Assembly (NCBI GenBank): GCA_036346395.1
Contig: CM070596.1
Span: 25,396,177 to 25,460,176 of the forward strand
Reading direction: 5' to 3'
Source: Hsuehochloa calcarea
Lineage: Eukaryota > Streptophyta > Magnoliopsida > Poales > Poaceae
Length of the DNA stretch: 64,000 bases
Shown piece after piece: positions 24,251 through 34,726 of the stretch. Positions within the stretch are counted from its first letter, which is position 1, and every line of letters begins with the position of its first letter. The translations under genes and the position numbers were made by a program. Below the pieces are notes generated by a model, which was not told where the DNA came from, made no database searches, and saw only the letters and a program-made list of their open reading frames with translations.

Positions 24251-25869
24251 TCAACTCCTTGCGCAGACACAACATAGCCCAAGAAAATAACACGATCTTT
24301 GCAAAAGGTGCACTTATCTAAGTTACCAAAAAGCCTAGCATTGCGTAAAACTTGTAGAACTTGTCTAATATGGTCAAAGTGCTCAAACTCGGTCATGATC
24401 AGAATCGAAATATCATCAAAGTACACAACCACAAATTTACCAATGAAATGCCTTAAAACATGATTCATTAAGCGCATGAAAGTACTAGGTGCGTTAGTTA
24501 GACCAAAAGGCATGACCAACCACTCATACAAACCAAATTTTGTTTTAAATGCTGTTTTCCACTCATCCCCTTCATGCATCCTAATTTGATGGTAACCACT
24601 ACGCAAGTCTATTTTAGAGAAAATAAAAAGACCACTTAGTTCGTCTAGCATATCATCTAAGCGAGGTATTGGATGACGATATCGAATAGTGATATTATTA
24701 ATTGCTCTACAATCTACGCACATACGCCATGAACCATCTTTCTTAGGAACTAAAATAACAGGAACAACACAAGGGCTTAAGCTTTCTCGAGCATGCCCTT
24801 TGGAGAGAAGTTCGTGTACTTGCTTTTGAATTTCCTTGGTTTCTTGGGGTTGGTGCGATGCGGTGGTCGGTTTGGTAGCGACGCCCCGAATCAAGTCAAT
24901 CTTATGTTCAATCCAGCGGATTGGTGGTAGCCCACCGGTACCTCCTCCGAAAGACATCGCCAATTCTCGCAAAACACAAGCAATACCACTAGGAAGAGCA
25001 AAGAAGTCATTAGTTGAAAGCAATATGTCTTTGTACAAGAGTACAAAGTGCACCAAATTGGGATCCTCGCTGAATTCTCGATCTCGGATTTGGTAGCTAA
25101 CATGACCAAGTTCTTCTCTCCTCGTGTTTCTTTGATTGATTAGCTCGCTCTTGAGGACTCTCCACGTGCATCTCATTTTTCTCGCATTGAAGAGTTCACA
25201 ATCATCCCGGGTAAGCGGTTTCAAGATGATCTCCACATTGTTCCATCTAAAAGTGTAGCGATTTGTACGTCCATCGTGCACAGCAGAACGATCATATTGC
25301 CATGGTCGTCCCAACAGCAAGTGACACACCGTCATGGGCACAACATCGCAATCCACACTATCAGTGTACTTCCCAATAGAAAATGTCACACGCACCATAT
25401 ATTTCACCTTCACTTCCTCTTTGTCACTCAACCATTGCACATGATAAGGACGTGGATGCGGCAAATACTTCAAACCCAACTTATGACACATTTCTTTACT
25501 GGCCAAATTGTGGCAACTCCCGCCATCAATAATCACTTTGCACACCTTACCCTGATCAAGCTTTGCCCAAGTCTGAAATAAATTGCACCGTTGTTCGAGT
25601 GACGGTGATGGCATCACACTAAGCACCTTGGGTGTGCAAACAATGGAATACTGCTCAGTGCTCGGAAACTCTGGATCACATTCACATTGTTCTATGTCAT
25701 CACTGTGCAAGACTGGCTGTGCATCAGGCGAATCGTCATCACTAGCTGAAATATAACCGCCCTCCTCTGTTATAAGCATAGTTCTGACATTCGGGCAGTC
25801 CCTCTGAAAGTGGCCAATGCCCTTGCACTTGTGGCAAATGATATCCCGTGAACGGCCTGTCGACCCCAT
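24202..25869 (-). CDS. Zinc knuckle, protease and reverse transcriptase of element A (open 555-codon stretch)
   Basis: Order: knuckle ICHKCKGIGHFQRDC (CX2CX4HX4C, residues ~10-25), protease with KVIIDGGSCHNLASKEM (~130) and HLLLGRPWQYDR (~190). RT follows from ~residue 330 with VPVILVPKKDGSWRMCVDCR, RYRHPIPRLDDMLDELSG, WLVMPFGLTNAPSTFMRLMN and the catalytic VVVYFDD. Just after FDD the text reads ISILIMTEFEHF where the family has an ILIYSK-like block, a pair of compensating shifts near 24405. DGG in place of DSG is usual for this clade's protease. The frame is part of the gag-pol polyprotein and is not expected to be a separate gene. Confidence 0.9.
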   Translation of the reverse strand: MGSTGRSRDIICHKCKGIGHFQRDCPNVRTMLITEEGGYISASDDDSPDAQPVLHSDDIEQCECDPEFPSTEQYSIVCTPKVLSVMPSPSLEQRCNLFQTWAKLDQGKVCKVIIDGGSCHNLASKEMCHKLGLKYLPHPRPYHVQWLSDKEEVKVKYMVRVTFSIGKYTDSVDCDVVPMTVCHLLLGRPWQYDRSAVHDGRTNRYTFRWNNVEIILKPLTRDDCELFNARKMRCTWRVLKSELINQRNTRREELGHVSYQIRDREFSEDPNLVHFVLLYKDILLSTNDFFALPSGIACVLRELAMSFGGGTGGLPPIRWIEHKIDLIRGVATKPTTASHQPQETKEIQKQVHELLSKGHARESLSPCVVPVILVPKKDGSWRMCVDCRAINNITIRYRHPIPRLDDMLDELSGLFIFSKIDLRSGYHQIRMHEGDEWKTAFKTKFGLYEWLVMPFGLTNAPSTFMRLMNHVLRHFIGKFVVVYFDDISILIMTEFEHFDHIRQVLQVLRNARLFGNLDKCTFCKDRVIFLGYVVSAQGVEVDESKIEAIKIGQLT

Positions 25870-27179
25870 AGACGAGGCCGTCGCGCTCTACGGAACCGCC
25901 GATCGGTCTTGTTGGTGGTGTACTCTCCGGCTTCTTACTTGCGGGACTGCGCATCGCTGAATTACTCCCGGCCGGAGTGCTTTTGTGATATGAATGTCCC
26001 GGACTGGTTGAAGAACGTGAACGGCAAAGAAACCGTGCATCTTCAATCACTTGGCGCCACCGGCGTGCTTGGTGTAGCAACTCGATCATATCATGGTAGG
26101 GATGGTGATTGACAATGCGCTGACAAAGATAATTCATGCCGACTAGAAATCTCGCCATTGTCTGCTCTTCATTTTCGCGAACATCTGCATGTATCATGAT
26201 GGTCTCCATCTCCTTATGATATTCATCAATTGATTTCAAACCTTGTCGCAGCCCGGTCAACTTTTCAAATAGGGAACGCTTGTAATGGCGGAGAACAAAA
26301 CGTGCCCGCAAATGCTGCTTCATCTGCTCCCAAGTAATAACTGGTAACTCGTGGCGCTCCATACGCTTACGAACAAACTGTTCCCACCAATGTGTGGCAT
26401 AACCATCCAAACCATTGGACGCAAGCACGAGCTTCTTCTCATTGGAGTAGTTGTTCATCCGAACAGCTTATCAATTTTCAGCTCCCAAGTGAGGTATTCT
26501 TCCACATTAGTACCACCAAAAATATAGGAAGAGTAAATTTGGGCTTAGCGATAAAATCCTCAGTGTCGTCGTGTCGACGTCGATGCATATTGTTGTGGTG
26601 GTGGGGCTGTCGGCCGTCATAGTTGTTGACCGGAAAATCGTCGTCGCCCCAAAGTTCGGCCTCATCAGCCCAGCTACGAGGTGCATCATGCACATCTCCT
26701 CCTTGGGCACCCAATGGTGCGCCCCGACCCTGGGCCCCATTGTGGTCGTAGTTGCCGCGACCATGCCCCTGTGTATGAGGGCGAACCACGGCTTCCACTC
26801 CAGCGTGTGGTGGCACTACCATGCGACGCGCCTGGTGCTGGCGTCGCTCCTCATCCCCGCGAATGCCACGTGCCTCTGTGGTCTCATTGGGCAAGACAGC
26901 CGGAGGGCCTTGCACACTTGTGTCGTCAACATGCGCACCTCCATGAAGATTGTGTTGTGCGAACATGGCACGTAGTTCTTGGAAGTTATTATTGATGTCT
27001 GTGCGCAGCTGCGTGACCTCCTCTCCGAGGGTGTCCAGACCTGTCTGAACCACCCCGAGCTCATCGCGCACGCCATTGTCGCCTTCATGAACTGTTTTGC
27101 AAATCTCACGCAAACGGGTGTACTCTAACCACGTAACTGGTGCCTCCTGATTAGGTGGCTCCTCCTGATAACCTGACAT
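25742..27179 (-). pseudogene. Gag of element A
   Basis: It starts at ATG 27179 (MSGYQEEPPNQEAP). A coiled-coil-prone N-terminus (GDNGVRDELGVVQTGLDTLG) is followed by a Gly/His/Arg-rich stretch. The capsid domain is in the frame 25742-26458: GYATHWWEQFVRKRMERHEL, LRARFVLRHYKRSLFEKLTG and SIDEYHKEMETIMI. Two one-base shifts separate the halves, one in a T-run at about 26520 and one at about 26462; a third near 25870 separates gag from the knuckle. Gag would form the virus-like particle in the cytoplasm. Confidence 0.87.
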
Positions 27180-28384
27180 GGCAACAACTCACGAATAGCA
27201 AACGAGATTATATCTGGGTTAGGAAAACAGAAGGTGCTCTCTCTACGCTCACAACTCTCTATTCTGCAAACAAGACAAGCTTACCGTTCCAAAGTGAATC
27301 AAGGACGGCAAAAATGACACTTGTGGCGGCGAACGAACCTCAACCCGGTAATGTAAGAGCGTAACCAAGAGCAAAGGTAGTACACGAACGGGTGTAGGTG
27401 GAGCTTGGTAAGGTATGTGTATAACCTATACAAACTGATATTCAAGTTGTTGTAATGCTAAGTAATGATCCAAGCTAGATTCTTTTTCCTATGTGCTGAT
27501 CCAATGGGTTTAAGTGAAAAGGATGAACGCACACGCAAAGACAAATGTGACTCAATGCAAACAAAGGAATGAGCTAGCGAGACGGGATCTGAAAAAGAGA
27601 TTAAGCAAGCTCGTTTTGCACCAAGTACTAAGAGAGACGCTAGCCAATTGCAATTGAAAATTGTAGGGCACAAGATTGCTCAAAAAAATGAATACACAAT
27701 CTGAAATAATGATGGCCTGGTACTGTAGCAACCAATAAAATGTATAATACAGTAGCAATCGGCCAAAGAATTTTTTTTTCTCTCTTTTCTTTCGCAAAAA
27801 TTATGTTTTTGCTCTTAGTTTTTTTTTTATACTTTTTTTTAATGCCGTGGCTCTTGCTATTGTGCGGCTGCCTTTTTTTTTTTTTTTTGCTTTTCTCAAT
27901 GGCCGAAACTGTTTTGCTACCCTTGTGGGTGCATAAGCCCAAAAATTCAGCAATGTGTAAACAATGTTCAATAAGCAGCCCTAATACAATATCAAAAGCT
28001 AGTCTCACAAGATGAAAGGATATAAGTGAAGCGGAGCTCGGACGCAAAAGTTACGACCGAATTACAAACAGTGTACCAATTGAACTCGGATTTAACGAAA
28101 ATTGAGTTCAGGGACTGAATTTGAATTTTGGATTTTGGATTTTTTTGTTTTTTTGGAAGGAAACAAGGAACAAGGTACGCAAAGGAAACACTTAGATCAG
28201 CACTAAACAAAAAATTCTAATGGACTAAAACCTAACAAAACTCACAAGAAATAACAGATTGAAACTAGGGTTTGGAATTTTTTTGTGTTGCAATTTTCGG
28301 TTTAGTGGACTATAGGACAGAAAAACGACACTAAACTAAGGGTAAAAAAACTCTCACCGAGTAAACCTAGAATCTGATACCATA
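27180..28384 (-). other. 5' leader of element A with primer-binding site
   Basis: This is AT-rich noncoding sequence with long T runs on the plus strand at 27770-27890. The primer-binding site 28370-28382 reads TGGTATCAGATTC on the minus strand, an initiator-Met tRNA complement two bases from the LTR. The frames in this stretch have no recognisable domain. Confidence 0.88.
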
Positions 28385-29465
28385 TGATACGGGGGATGCC
28401 CGATCTTCTCAGTGAGGAACCGTGGATAAATGATATGAAGTAGACGATGTCGCTAGCTGAACACTCGCGCCAATGCACGAACCCTCAACTCTTTGGAATA
28501 CGCCCAAAACACACCGGGTAGTTGATCGTCGCGAGACCACGAACGACGATCGCCAAGTCCCCAATTCCCAATGGAACGACGGCTTGACCTTGAATTGCAG
28601 AACGAACCAATGGATCGCCTAGTCCTCTCTCAAAGTCCTCGCATGAACTCTGGTTTCGAAAGAACAAGCAATAGCTATGTTTCTATTCTTATGCATAAAC
28701 TGGTCTGAGGTTACAATGGGGGTCTAACCCTCAATATATAGTGCTCCTTCTCCTCCTTATGGCTGGCTAAGAGGCCCTACTCCTACTCTAATTCGGAATT
28801 AAAACTCCTACTCCAATTCCGACTCAATCTAAAACAAAAAGGAAACTCTAATTTTAAAATCATCATATTGTTTCGGTCATATCTTTTGACTCCGAAGGAA
28901 TTTCGTAGTGCGTGACCATCCGTTGGATCGGTCTTGAAGTTAGCTTTCCAACAAGTCCAAAAACACCCCAATCGGACTTCGTATGAGAAAGTTATGGCCT
29001 TTTTACTCCGAACTGTCCTGCTGATTCCGAATCCGAATTTGAGGCTGATTCCGAATCCGAATTGAATTCTGAGTTGAATCCGATTTTGAATTTGGTTGGG
29101 CTTGTGGAAGTTTCGAATTTGACTTGTATTCTTGGGCTTCTCCCCCTTGCTTGTCTCCCACGAGCTTCTCCTCCATTACTTTGGCTCCGGCGTCCCTCTT
29201 GGTTCCGAAGGCTTCAAAATGTTCAAACCTTAGAATGCACAAAACATTTGTATGAGGTAGCACCCAATTATGATCAATGACAATGTAAGATTCATTAAGA
29301 AACAAAAGCACCTGTTGATTTAGAAGTTTAGCTTTAGCTCTTGTTAGTGGACCAACAAACACTTCTGCACTTGTATTACTTGTAGCCTCACTTATGGCTT
29401 GGAGATCAATATGTGTATCGCCACGAATAGGAGGAAATGTATAAGTGTTAGAGATGCCCTCATCA
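28385..29465 (-). repeat. 5' LTR of element A (1081 bp)
   Basis: The termini are TGATAC... and ...CATCA on the plus strand, so the minus strand starts TGATGAGG and ends GTATCA. A TATA box (minus TATATATTGAGG) lies at about 28733-28742. The LTR carries the same 154-codon pol tail as the 3' LTR (within the frame 29003-29659), here detached from pol. Confidence 0.95.
28733..28742 (-). promoter_or_regulatory. TATA box of element A 5' LTR
   Basis: CAATATATAG on the plus strand gives CTATATATTG on the minus strand. It lies upstream of a leader and gag in the same direction. The same box is conserved in the solo LTR (near 35075) and in the D LTR (near 50985). Confidence 0.65.
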
Positions 29466-29625
29466 CCATGTAACGTGTACATATATGGGTGAATACAATT
29501 AAAGTACATATGAAGTGGTAATAGTATCTCATTTTCTACTTTAAAAGAAAAACTAGTTTTAAAAAATAGAATCTCATTTTTGCACAAATCGATGCCTCGT
29601 GTGATTTGTAGAGAGGTTGATAGAA
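29466..29625. other. Short unassigned flank between element A and a Copia solo LTR
   Basis: This is AT-rich DNA. It was continuous with 30972 onward before the Copia LTR inserted. I recognise nothing in it. Confidence 0.5.
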
Positions 29626-29630
29626 ATTTC
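29626..29630. repeat. Target-site duplication ATTTC, left
   Basis: ATTTC precedes TGTTGAAA; the same five bases follow TTTCAACA at 30967-30971. Confidence 0.92.
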
Positions 29631-30966
29631 TGTTGAAAATATGTTCTAAAGGCAATCATAAAGTTGATTTATTTTGTTATATTCATAATTTATTAGATAA
29701 TATGTTATCTTGTTCCTAAAATAATATCGTTAATATTTATTATCAAGTATGTGACTTGATTGTGAAACTCTATTTCTATGATGATTATTCTTAGATGTTC
29801 CCTAGTCGGAAACATATGAGTATACATATGAATAGACTAGTATATGTATTGGTTGATGACCATATTTCACGTGTCATAGATATGGAGATATCAAATTAAT
29901 AATATGGACACATGTAATCGAACATGGGGTTGTATCGACCCACCATGAAACACTGTGAGAACGTTGCATTTTTACATGTCATCAGTTGGTCTCATTTACA
30001 ATACAAATGCTATGTCCTTAGACTTGAGGTTGTCGCACATACTTGAGATGCATAATGGCTCCCTTAGGGGTTGTCAAACGCTACTTTGTGACTGAATAGT
30101 TATAAAGATGACTTTCATGTTTTTTCATGATACATGCAACGAGACATGGTCGATCAAGATAGGATTTGCCTCTCCAGGCAACGGGAGAGATATCTCTAGG
30201 CCTCTTGAGTGATTGGATTCCAGAAATGCATGACCAAGCTACTCTCGGTTAAAGAGTTAACTGCAGTGGGCGGATTTGAGTCATGTGATCGAGAAAGAGT
30301 GGTCAAGCTAACTAATAAGGATGGTACGTACTACTTGAGCTTGACCGATATCGTGAGACAAAAGGAAATGCATATAAGTTTTGTGGAGGTTCGTCTGATA
30401 TGATCTTTACTTATACTTGAGAGTTGGCATGTCTTACTAGGGGCCGCTACCGATTAGTGGACGAGTAGGAGTACTCGGACCATGACCAAGTGTACGTGAA
30501 CCTATAGGGTCACACGCTTAAAGGGTTAGGATTTAATTTGGATGATGATCCGATCTCTTACGGACCATGAGTTCCTAATGGACCTCGAAGTTCAAAACCC
30601 ATCATGTATGCCTATATATAGAGGGGCGGTGGTATAGTGTTAAAAGAGAGAATTAGGAATTCCTAAAACCCTAGCAGCCACACCTTCCTCATTCAATACC
30701 ACGTAGCCGGCGCTGACACTCCAGCATGTGATGTCCCTGCCTCGTACGCGTGGATACCTTGTTGGTGTTGATGCAAAACATCAGCACTAGTACGATCTGC
30801 AAGTAGTGACGATCACAAGAAGCTGGAGGAGGAGATGTGTGGTTAGTACAACTACCACCGCACCAACACGCTACATCGACTCTACTTCCGCTACGAGTCT
30901 GCGCGTCTAATTGTAATCCTGTGATCAATTACTAGCGGAGTTTCCTTATTTACCCGTGTTTCAACA
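29631..30966 (+). mobile_element. Copia-type solo LTR (1336 bp)
   Basis: It starts TGTTGAAA and ends TTTCAACA, a perfect 8-base terminal inverted repeat, flanked by exact ATTTC duplications with no internal region. A plus-strand TATA box (CTATATATAGAGG) lies at 30612-30624, about 350 bp before the 3' end, which sets the orientation. The start, TGTTGAAAATATGTTCTA, resembles LTRs of grass Copia elements. It is the product of LTR-LTR recombination. Its RNA start points toward the microRNA gene ~630 bp downstream. Confidence 0.92.
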
Positions 30967-30971
30967 ATTTC
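30967..30971. repeat. Target-site duplication ATTTC, right
   Basis: It matches 29626-29630. Confidence 0.92.
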
Positions 30972-31398
30972 CTAGCATACTTCGATTGCCCAATTGTCAT
31001 TTAACAAATTAGGAACGGGTGCCTATGATAGATTTGACTATTTAGACACTAAAAAGTTTCTAAACTTTTTCCTCCCACATATACTATACTATACTTCGTC
31101 ACCCCAACGTCCGATAATTTCCCGTGCAAGTTAGAGATGAGCGGAAAAAAGATCGTAGGGAATACGTCATATCCTGAAAGTACTCCATGAACGTCGTGGG
31201 ATAGGCCCTATAATTAACTAGGACCACCTCATCATCTTGTTCAAGTGCACGCCGACAGGCCTTATTGGATATCCAGTACGTCCAGCACGAAAGGAGAGAA
31301 AGGACGGATACAGATATAGCTTTCGTCCTATAAACCGCCATCTTGCCAAAATTGGAATTCGCCCCGCGTGCTGGCTACGCGATTCCCGAGTTGGATAG
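30972..31398. other. Upstream region of the microRNA gene
   Basis: This is non-repetitive-looking DNA between the Copia LTR and the microRNA promoter. Neither minus-strand frame here has a recognisable domain, so I treat it as intergenic or promoter sequence. Confidence 0.5.
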
Positions 31399-31470
31399 GT
31401 GCGCATGATGCGCACATGTACACTCCGACCGCACTATATTTTGACACTTTTCCCTTCTATAAATGGGGAG
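31399..31470 (+). promoter_or_regulatory. Putative MIR156/157 core promoter with TATA box
   Basis: CTATAAATG at 31458-31466 is a good TATA box. It is ~130 bp upstream of the mature microRNA, so the RNA would start near 31490. About 45 bp further up lies a perfect interrupted palindrome, GTGCGCATGATGCGCAC (31399-31415), which could bind a dimeric regulator. No experiment supports this here. Confidence 0.6.
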
Positions 31471-31559
31471 GCCCAGGAGACCAACTCCATTGCAACAGCT
31501 TGAACAGAAGTATACCAGGCCACTCAAATCAACTTGCTATTATACTCTACTCCCTACAC

Positions 31560-31720
31560 TTACAAGCTGGCATGTCATGGAGAAGAGTAGGTTGTTGACA
31601 GAAGATAGAGAGCACAGATGGTGAGGTGCATGGAGAGGGCAGCACCTCAGTTCCTTTGTGCTCTCTATTCATCTGTCATCACCTCTAGCTAGCCGGCCCT
31701 CTTCTTTCATCTTGGCCATG
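31560..31720 (+). ncRNA. MIR156: MIR156/157-family microRNA precursor
   Basis: The 21 bases at 31595-31615 begin TTGACAGAAG and end AGAGAGCAC, which is the mature sequence known as miR157a-c in Arabidopsis. This family guides cleavage of SPL (SBP-box) transcription factor mRNAs and controls the juvenile-to-adult phase change. The opposite arm, 31660-31680 (GCTCTCTATTCATCTGTCAT plus one base), pairs with it and leaves the usual two-base overhang, with a small mismatch around the centre. The stem continues inward with TGAGGTGC/GCACCTCA (31622-31629 with 31642-31649) and a 12-base loop, and outward with GAAGAG/CTCTTC (31582-31587 with ~31700-31705). An acceptor-like TTCTGCAG at ~31796 may mark a spliced primary transcript. 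Only the hairpin is well supported; exon limits are unknown. Confidence 0.92.
31595..31615 (+). ncRNA. Mature miR156/157 (5' arm)
   Basis: This is the 21-base guide strand on the 5' arm, starting with T as preferred by AGO1. It sits in the hairpin described for 31560-31720. Confidence 0.92.
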
Positions 31721-31995
31721 CATATGTGCATTGAGCAACTATAGTAGTACAAAGTAACACTTTGAATTATAGTTATTGTTTTGCATCTTCTGCAGGTCAT
31801 ATGCAAGGATTAGCCTCAATCCGAAGCCCAATATATAATAAAGGTTGGTCGATGGGGGAGTTCAGATCTAGTACCATATGCAGGGATACATGTGGCCTGT
31901 TCCATATATGCATACCGTTGGTCTCTATTTCCCGTGATTACTTATATTTCTACCTATAATTAATACTTTATGTTTCATAGATTGTGTGTACCAAT
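31721..31995. other. Downstream of the microRNA; no gene seen
   Basis: This is AT-rich sequence. The plus-strand frame 31762-31959 has no recognisable domain. It may include 3' exons or introns of the primary microRNA transcript. Confidence 0.4.
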
Positions 31996-32200
31996 TACTC
32001 CCTCCGTTATTTTTTATCTTCACAGTCTCCGAGATACGACTTTGACCGTTACTTTTTATAAATTTATATTAAGATGTACTAATATAATTGTAATATTATG
32101 AAAATATTTTTAACAATAGATCTAATGATATAGTTTTCAAATAGCAAATTTAGATAGTTTTAAACCTATTTATAGTCAAACTTTAGAAAGTATGACGACA
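31996..32200. mobile_element. Stowaway-like MITE, one end only
   Basis: TACTCCCTCCGTTATTTTTT at 31997 is the terminal sequence common in grass Tc1/mariner (Stowaway) MITEs, with TA at the border. The AT-rich body (GACTTTGACCG, ATTTTTAACAATAGATCTAA) fits. No matching GGAGGGAGTA end is found, so the copy is truncated or decayed. Confidence 0.6.
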
Positions 32201-32300
32201 CGAATTCTGGGACATCAAGTAAAAAAGAACATAGGGCAAGGTCTGAGCAGCACTCAAATCCGGCCGATGGGGTCAATTCATTTAAATTATTTTAAGTTTT

Positions 32301-32380
32301 CACTACCAGACTACCAATCTTTAGTGGCAGTGATTTTATTTCCTGACGGCCCGCTAGGAACCACCAGGAACAAATTTTTT
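32301..32380 (+). mobile_element. CACTA-like terminal fragment
   Basis: CACTACCAGACTACC followed by AGTGGCAGTGA resembles the ends of grass CACTA (En/Spm) elements. No second end and no transposase are visible, so this is a weak call. Confidence 0.3.
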
Positions 32381-32440
32381 TTTTGACAGGCTCATTACAC
32401 CATCAGAAAAGATATCAATTTGTGTGATATGGCACTATGA

Positions 32441-34721
32441 TACTGTAATTAACATCCCAAATTTGGAGTCTTTTTAAGCCTTTAAAAATAAAAACAACGA
32501 TTTGAATTTTCTTGCTTAAGTTAAGGCTTAATTTGAATTTTTAAAAATTAAAATAATTTAATTTGAATAATCTGAACTTCAATTAAATTCAAAACAATTT
32601 CATTTGGGTTACTGGAGTTCTAGAGTATTTTCTGAAATTTTTTGGGAATTTTTGCAGTTTTTTGTTATTTCTGTGAGCCTGGTTTTCTTTAATTCTATTT
32701 CTGAAAATCAGAAAATCCTTTGGGCTGATTTCTTTTCTACCGGCCCATTCTTTTTTTCCCCGGCACAATTTCATTTTTCCTCGTCTCGCTTCGTTTGGAC
32801 TTTCGCTTTCCCACACGCACCCCAGCTCTAGCCGAGCCGCTACCAGCGCCTTCATCTTCCTCCCGGACTAGGATTCCAGCTCCCACACGATGACCTTGCT
32901 GTCCCCAACACCAACTCTCCCACCTTGGACCTTTATAAGCCACCACACCTGTGTTAAAATCTTCGCCTCTATCTCCTCCCTCATAAGCCCTAGCCACCTT
33001 CGCCGGTTTTGCCGCCGTCTCACCGAATCGCCATCGAGGAGTTGTCAGCTGCCGCAAGTCCTCGTCACCAGGTTCATCACCAACATTGAGCCTTCGCCAG
33101 TGCCCTCGCCTTCATCAAGTCTGCCTTGTCAAGTTCTACGTGTTGCTTGCCTCGCTGTCCCCAGGAACTCGCTGGACTACTATCGCCTCCGTCTTCGCCA
33201 ACTCCGTCTGCGCTACCCACCTCCCGATCGCCCTCTTCGATGCGTCTGTTGCCATCCAGAGCATGTCACCTCGCGTTCTCAATACTAATTCCTCGATTCC
33301 CACCTCGTTTTCACCTCTCCTCCCCGTAGCATGCCACCGCCAATACGCCTTCTTCTCCGCCTCCGACAGCAGTCACCCCGCCATCCCCTGCACTCCTTCG
33401 GTCTCCTTGTATTCCTGGTGTCGTTGCCGTGACGGTGCTCGCTTCTCCTTCCACCGGGCACCGTTGAGCCACCGTCGCCGCCGCAAGCCTGTGCCACCAA
33501 CATCGCCTCGATGCCTCCCCAGCCGCGCCGCCATCACCTGAAGGACCCCCATGCCACCGGGTTCCATTTTTCTCCTCAACTCTATCTGCTATCACCGTCG
33601 CTGCCGTATGCCAACGCCGCCATCCTCCTTCCTCTGTTTCTCTGCTCTTTGCTATCTCTCTCTCGCTATTACATGTGGCCCCACCTATCAGCCTCTCTGT
33701 TTCTCTTTCCCTCAACGACACTTGGTTACCACCTGTCATCCACTTTTGTCTCTCACTTACAAGTGGACCACACTTGTTAGTTTTCCTTTTCCTATTTTAG
33801 CCGAAGGAATATTCTGGAGAATATTATTTTCCCTCTCTTTTCTAGCGATTTCCTTTTTCAGCAAATTTTTCGAGAGCAATAGACGAACTCCGATTCAGTC
33901 CGTTCAAGTTCCTAAATTTGTCTAAAATCGAGCTATTCCTTTTAGAGTTGTTTTTTGTTTTGTTTTGGGGTTTTATTTGTTTTTCTTTTAATTTTATTTG
34001 TGTTTCGTCTATTGTCTCTTTCTTATTTAGATGACCTTTTTCAAGGAGCAGAGCAGGAGCAAGGTTTGAAGACCAAAGTGTGGCAACCGAGTAAGGCCAA
34101 GGAAAATCGTATTCCATTGACCATATTGAACTTATGTTTTCAAAATAATATGGTTTTAAATTCAAATTGCATGCTACTTTTATATTAACTACTTTTGGGA
34201 GTACTTAATCACCTATTTGTGATTAGTCGCCATTGGTTACTTGAATACCATAAATTCTTTGTCACCATATGATGGTCATTACCATTTGGATATATTTGTA
34301 TCACCAACATGGGTTGTCGTAGAGATGCTTAGTCATGCTTAGTTAATCACACGGTAAGGATATGTTCGGAGAAAATCCAGATGTCGGTTCATTGCTTATA
34401 CAAGCAATTATCCGTCGGAGACTAGGTACAAGACCTCGTCCACCAAGGTACCAATAAGTAACCTATGGAACCCTCACGACCACGAGAGGTCACTAGCTTC
34501 AAGGGTTACGACTCAGACGACCACGGGGTCGTTAGTCTTTTAGTTTACGACTCTTACGACCACGAAATTGTTAATCTTAAGGTTTACGATTACGAAGACA
34601 TATGAGCTTTTAATTATATATTTAAAGTAATATATAGAGATTTTAATACTCATCACCAACCACATGTTCTCTAACATGTGTTCTCATTATTGATTCGATG
34701 TCCCCATATGCCAATCAGTGA
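32441..34721 (+). mobile_element. Gypsy-type LTR remnant (plus strand)
   Basis: It starts at a decayed TGTAA...CATCCCAAA similar to the LTR at 60103. After AT-rich U3 it has a TATA box (CTTTATAAGC, 32931-32940) and a CT-rich, GC-rich transcript leader (32940-33780). AT-rich U5-like sequence with ATGCTTAGTCATGCTTAG follows near 34330. The layout matches 60103-62500. No LTR end or primer site is seen before the solo LTR at 34727. The frames inside (for example 33086-33541) are CT-rich and show no domain. Confidence 0.55.
34473..34589 (+). repeat. Three-copy 39-bp tandem repeat
   Basis: Units at 34473-34511, 34512-34550 and 34551-34589 share CTC..ACGACCACG and end TTACGA. They are diverged, which suggests an old duplication inside the LTR remnant. 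Confidence 0.8.
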
Positions 34722-34726
34722 AACAT
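34722..34726. repeat. Target-site duplication AACAT, left
   Basis: It matches AACAT at 35835-35839. Confidence 0.92.

Larger units (their letters stand above)
1..29465 (-). mobile_element. CRM-clade Ty3/gypsy retrotransposon A, split by element B
   Basis: An LTR retrotransposon read on the minus strand: 5' LTR 28385-29465, leader, gag, protease, RT, RNase H, integrase, then a 3' LTR that runs off the window start. Element B (1833-23275) sits inside the integrase. The clade call rests on a protease reading IIDGGSCHNLASKEM and LLGRPWQYDR, an RT with DCRAINNITIRYRHPIPRLD, and an integrase C-terminus whose reading frame continues into the LTR. These are family traits of the CRM (centromeric) chromoviruses. 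By eye the two LTRs differ at roughly eight sites over 920 bp, so the insertion is young. The base after the 5' LTR begins CCATG; its partner duplication lies outside the window. Several frameshifts make it non-autonomous as written. Confidence 0.9.

Noticed and set aside
27760..27900. Long T runs with a hydrophobic frame (27740-28015)
   Set aside because: A poly-T tract in the leader of element A gives runs of Phe and Leu; this is not a membrane protein gene.
31099..31341. 80-codon minus-strand frame upstream of the microRNA
   Set aside because: It shows no recognisable domain and overlaps another frame; it more likely lies in promoter sequence.
33086..33541. 151-codon plus-strand frame in CT-rich DNA
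   Set aside because: It lies just after a TATA box in an LTR remnant, has low-complexity Ser/Pro/Arg content, overlaps other frames of equal length and shows no domain.
34473..34589. Possible CRISPR-like regular repeats
   Set aside because: There are only three diverged 39-bp units in direct tandem with no spacers, in plant nuclear DNA.
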